Of a stretch of 5,749 nt of DNA, positions 5,525-5,749 are shown piece by piece. A program made the translations under genes and the position numbers. How positions within the stretch are numbered: the stretch's first letter is position 1; the number at the start of each line of letters is the position of its first letter. Origin of the DNA: Spirochaetaceae bacterium UBA1306 (GTDB taxonomy: Bacteria; Spirochaetota; Spirochaetia; Treponematales; Rectinemataceae); the NCBI GenBank assembly GCA_002307245.1, contig DBTW01000014.1, positions 1 to 5,749 on the forward strand, read 5' to 3'. The notes beneath the pieces are model-generated. The model saw only the letters and a list, made by a program, of their open reading frames with translations. It ran no database searches and was not told the DNA's origin.

Positions 5525-5749
5525 TTAGTGTTACGAAGATTAGTGGTGATATTTCAGTATTTTTATTAGCCAAAAGCAAATGCAGGTAGATAAGCTGCTT
5601 TCGCTGTCCCCGGTGTTCGCACCTCCTTCTTCCACAACTTATTCTCCATCGAGTCGAGCTTGATCAGACTCAAAAAAGCGCGGCGCCTAAACATAGTCCT
5701 ACGGACTTTTGCGATAGGCGCCTATGGAATTCCCGACGTTTTCGCGTGC
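5525..5749. other. AT-rich flank without a recognisable gene
   Basis: G+C content falls to about 28% in 5521-5580 and stays near 50% to the right edge, unlike the rest of the window. An 8-nt direct repeat GATTAGTG occurs at 5523-5530 and 5538-5545. A short hairpin with a TTCG loop (GGTG/CACC, 5612-5623) and an inverted repeat GAGTC/GACTC (5651-5655, 5667-5671) are present. A 42-codon minus-strand frame (5694-5566, TAA stop) and an overlapping open plus-strand frame (5594 to the edge) exist. Neither has a convincing ribosome binding site, so no gene is called. No plus-strand terminator with a clear stem and U-run was found after the kinase. Confidence 0.6.
5672..5725 (-). repeat. Nested inverted repeat, possible minus-strand terminator
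   Basis: The outer arms GGCGCCTA (5682-5689) and TAGGCGCC (5715-5722) pair over 8 bp. Inside them AGTCC (5695-5699) and GGACT (5703-5707) pair around a 3-nt loop. The right arm lies within a perfect 12-bp palindrome, ATAGGCGCCTAT (5714-5725). On the minus strand the structure is followed after 4 nt by six T residues (5677-5672), resembling a Rho-independent terminator for a gene entering from the right. The long interrupted stem is atypical for a terminator, so a dispersed intergenic repeat is also possible. Confidence 0.45.

Noticed and set aside
5612..5671. tRNA or other structured RNA
   Set aside because: A TTCG-loop hairpin and a second small inverted repeat are present, but no cloverleaf, acceptor stem or CCA-proximal pairing could be assembled.
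5682..5722. Integron attC-like recombination site
   Set aside because: The GCCTAAA...GATAGGC arms recall attC core sites, but the AAC/GTT ends are not exact, the site is about 40 nt and so too short, and no cassette or integrase is visible.

Overview
The window is GC-rich bacterial chromosome, roughly 60-65% G+C by eye. It carries five coding segments in two divergent blocks and ends in a short AT-rich flank. The response-regulator receiver domain, with its SSHTEP and YGYVVK signatures followed by PAS and HisKA_2 modules, looks like hybrid sensor proteins I associate with spirochaetes of the Treponema/Spirochaeta type. That assignment is inferred from recalled family resemblance, not from a search.

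Left block, minus strand (3066 down to 1). A DUF475/TerC-family membrane protein (2125-3066) is followed after 16 nt by a small J-domain protein (1263-2108), almost certainly in one operon. Next comes a large alpha-helical protein that I do not recognise. It starts at a GTG at 1167 and runs off the left edge, with 389 residues visible. A good sigma70-type promoter for it (TTGAAG, 17 nt, TACAAT) has its -35 box over the stop codon of the J-domain gene, so this gene can be transcribed on its own.

Centre (3067-3229). This is a 163-nt divergent intergenic region. It holds a perfect TATAAT -10 box facing terC and a TATAGT -10 box facing the two-component genes. Strong Shine-Dalgarno sequences fix the starts on both sides.

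Right block, plus strand (3230-5524). A receiver domain (3230-3670) and a PAS-PAS-PAS-HisKA_2-HATPase kinase (ATG at 3758, stop at 5524) lie in the same reading frame. Only one TAG codon, at 3668-3670, separates them. The codons between that TAG and the next ATG encode the coiled linker expected inside a single REC-PAS-kinase protein. This is therefore one ancestral gene of 764 codons interrupted by an amber stop. It may be a nonsense mutation, a readthrough or suppressed codon, a real split, or a sequencing error.

Right edge (5525-5749). Base composition drops to about 28% G+C just after the kinase stop. The segment contains a nested inverted repeat and a 12-bp palindrome next to an A-run that would be a U-run on the minus strand. 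It may be a terminator for a minus-strand gene beyond the window, or a dispersed intergenic repeat. No RNA gene, CRISPR array, insertion sequence or phage gene was recognised.
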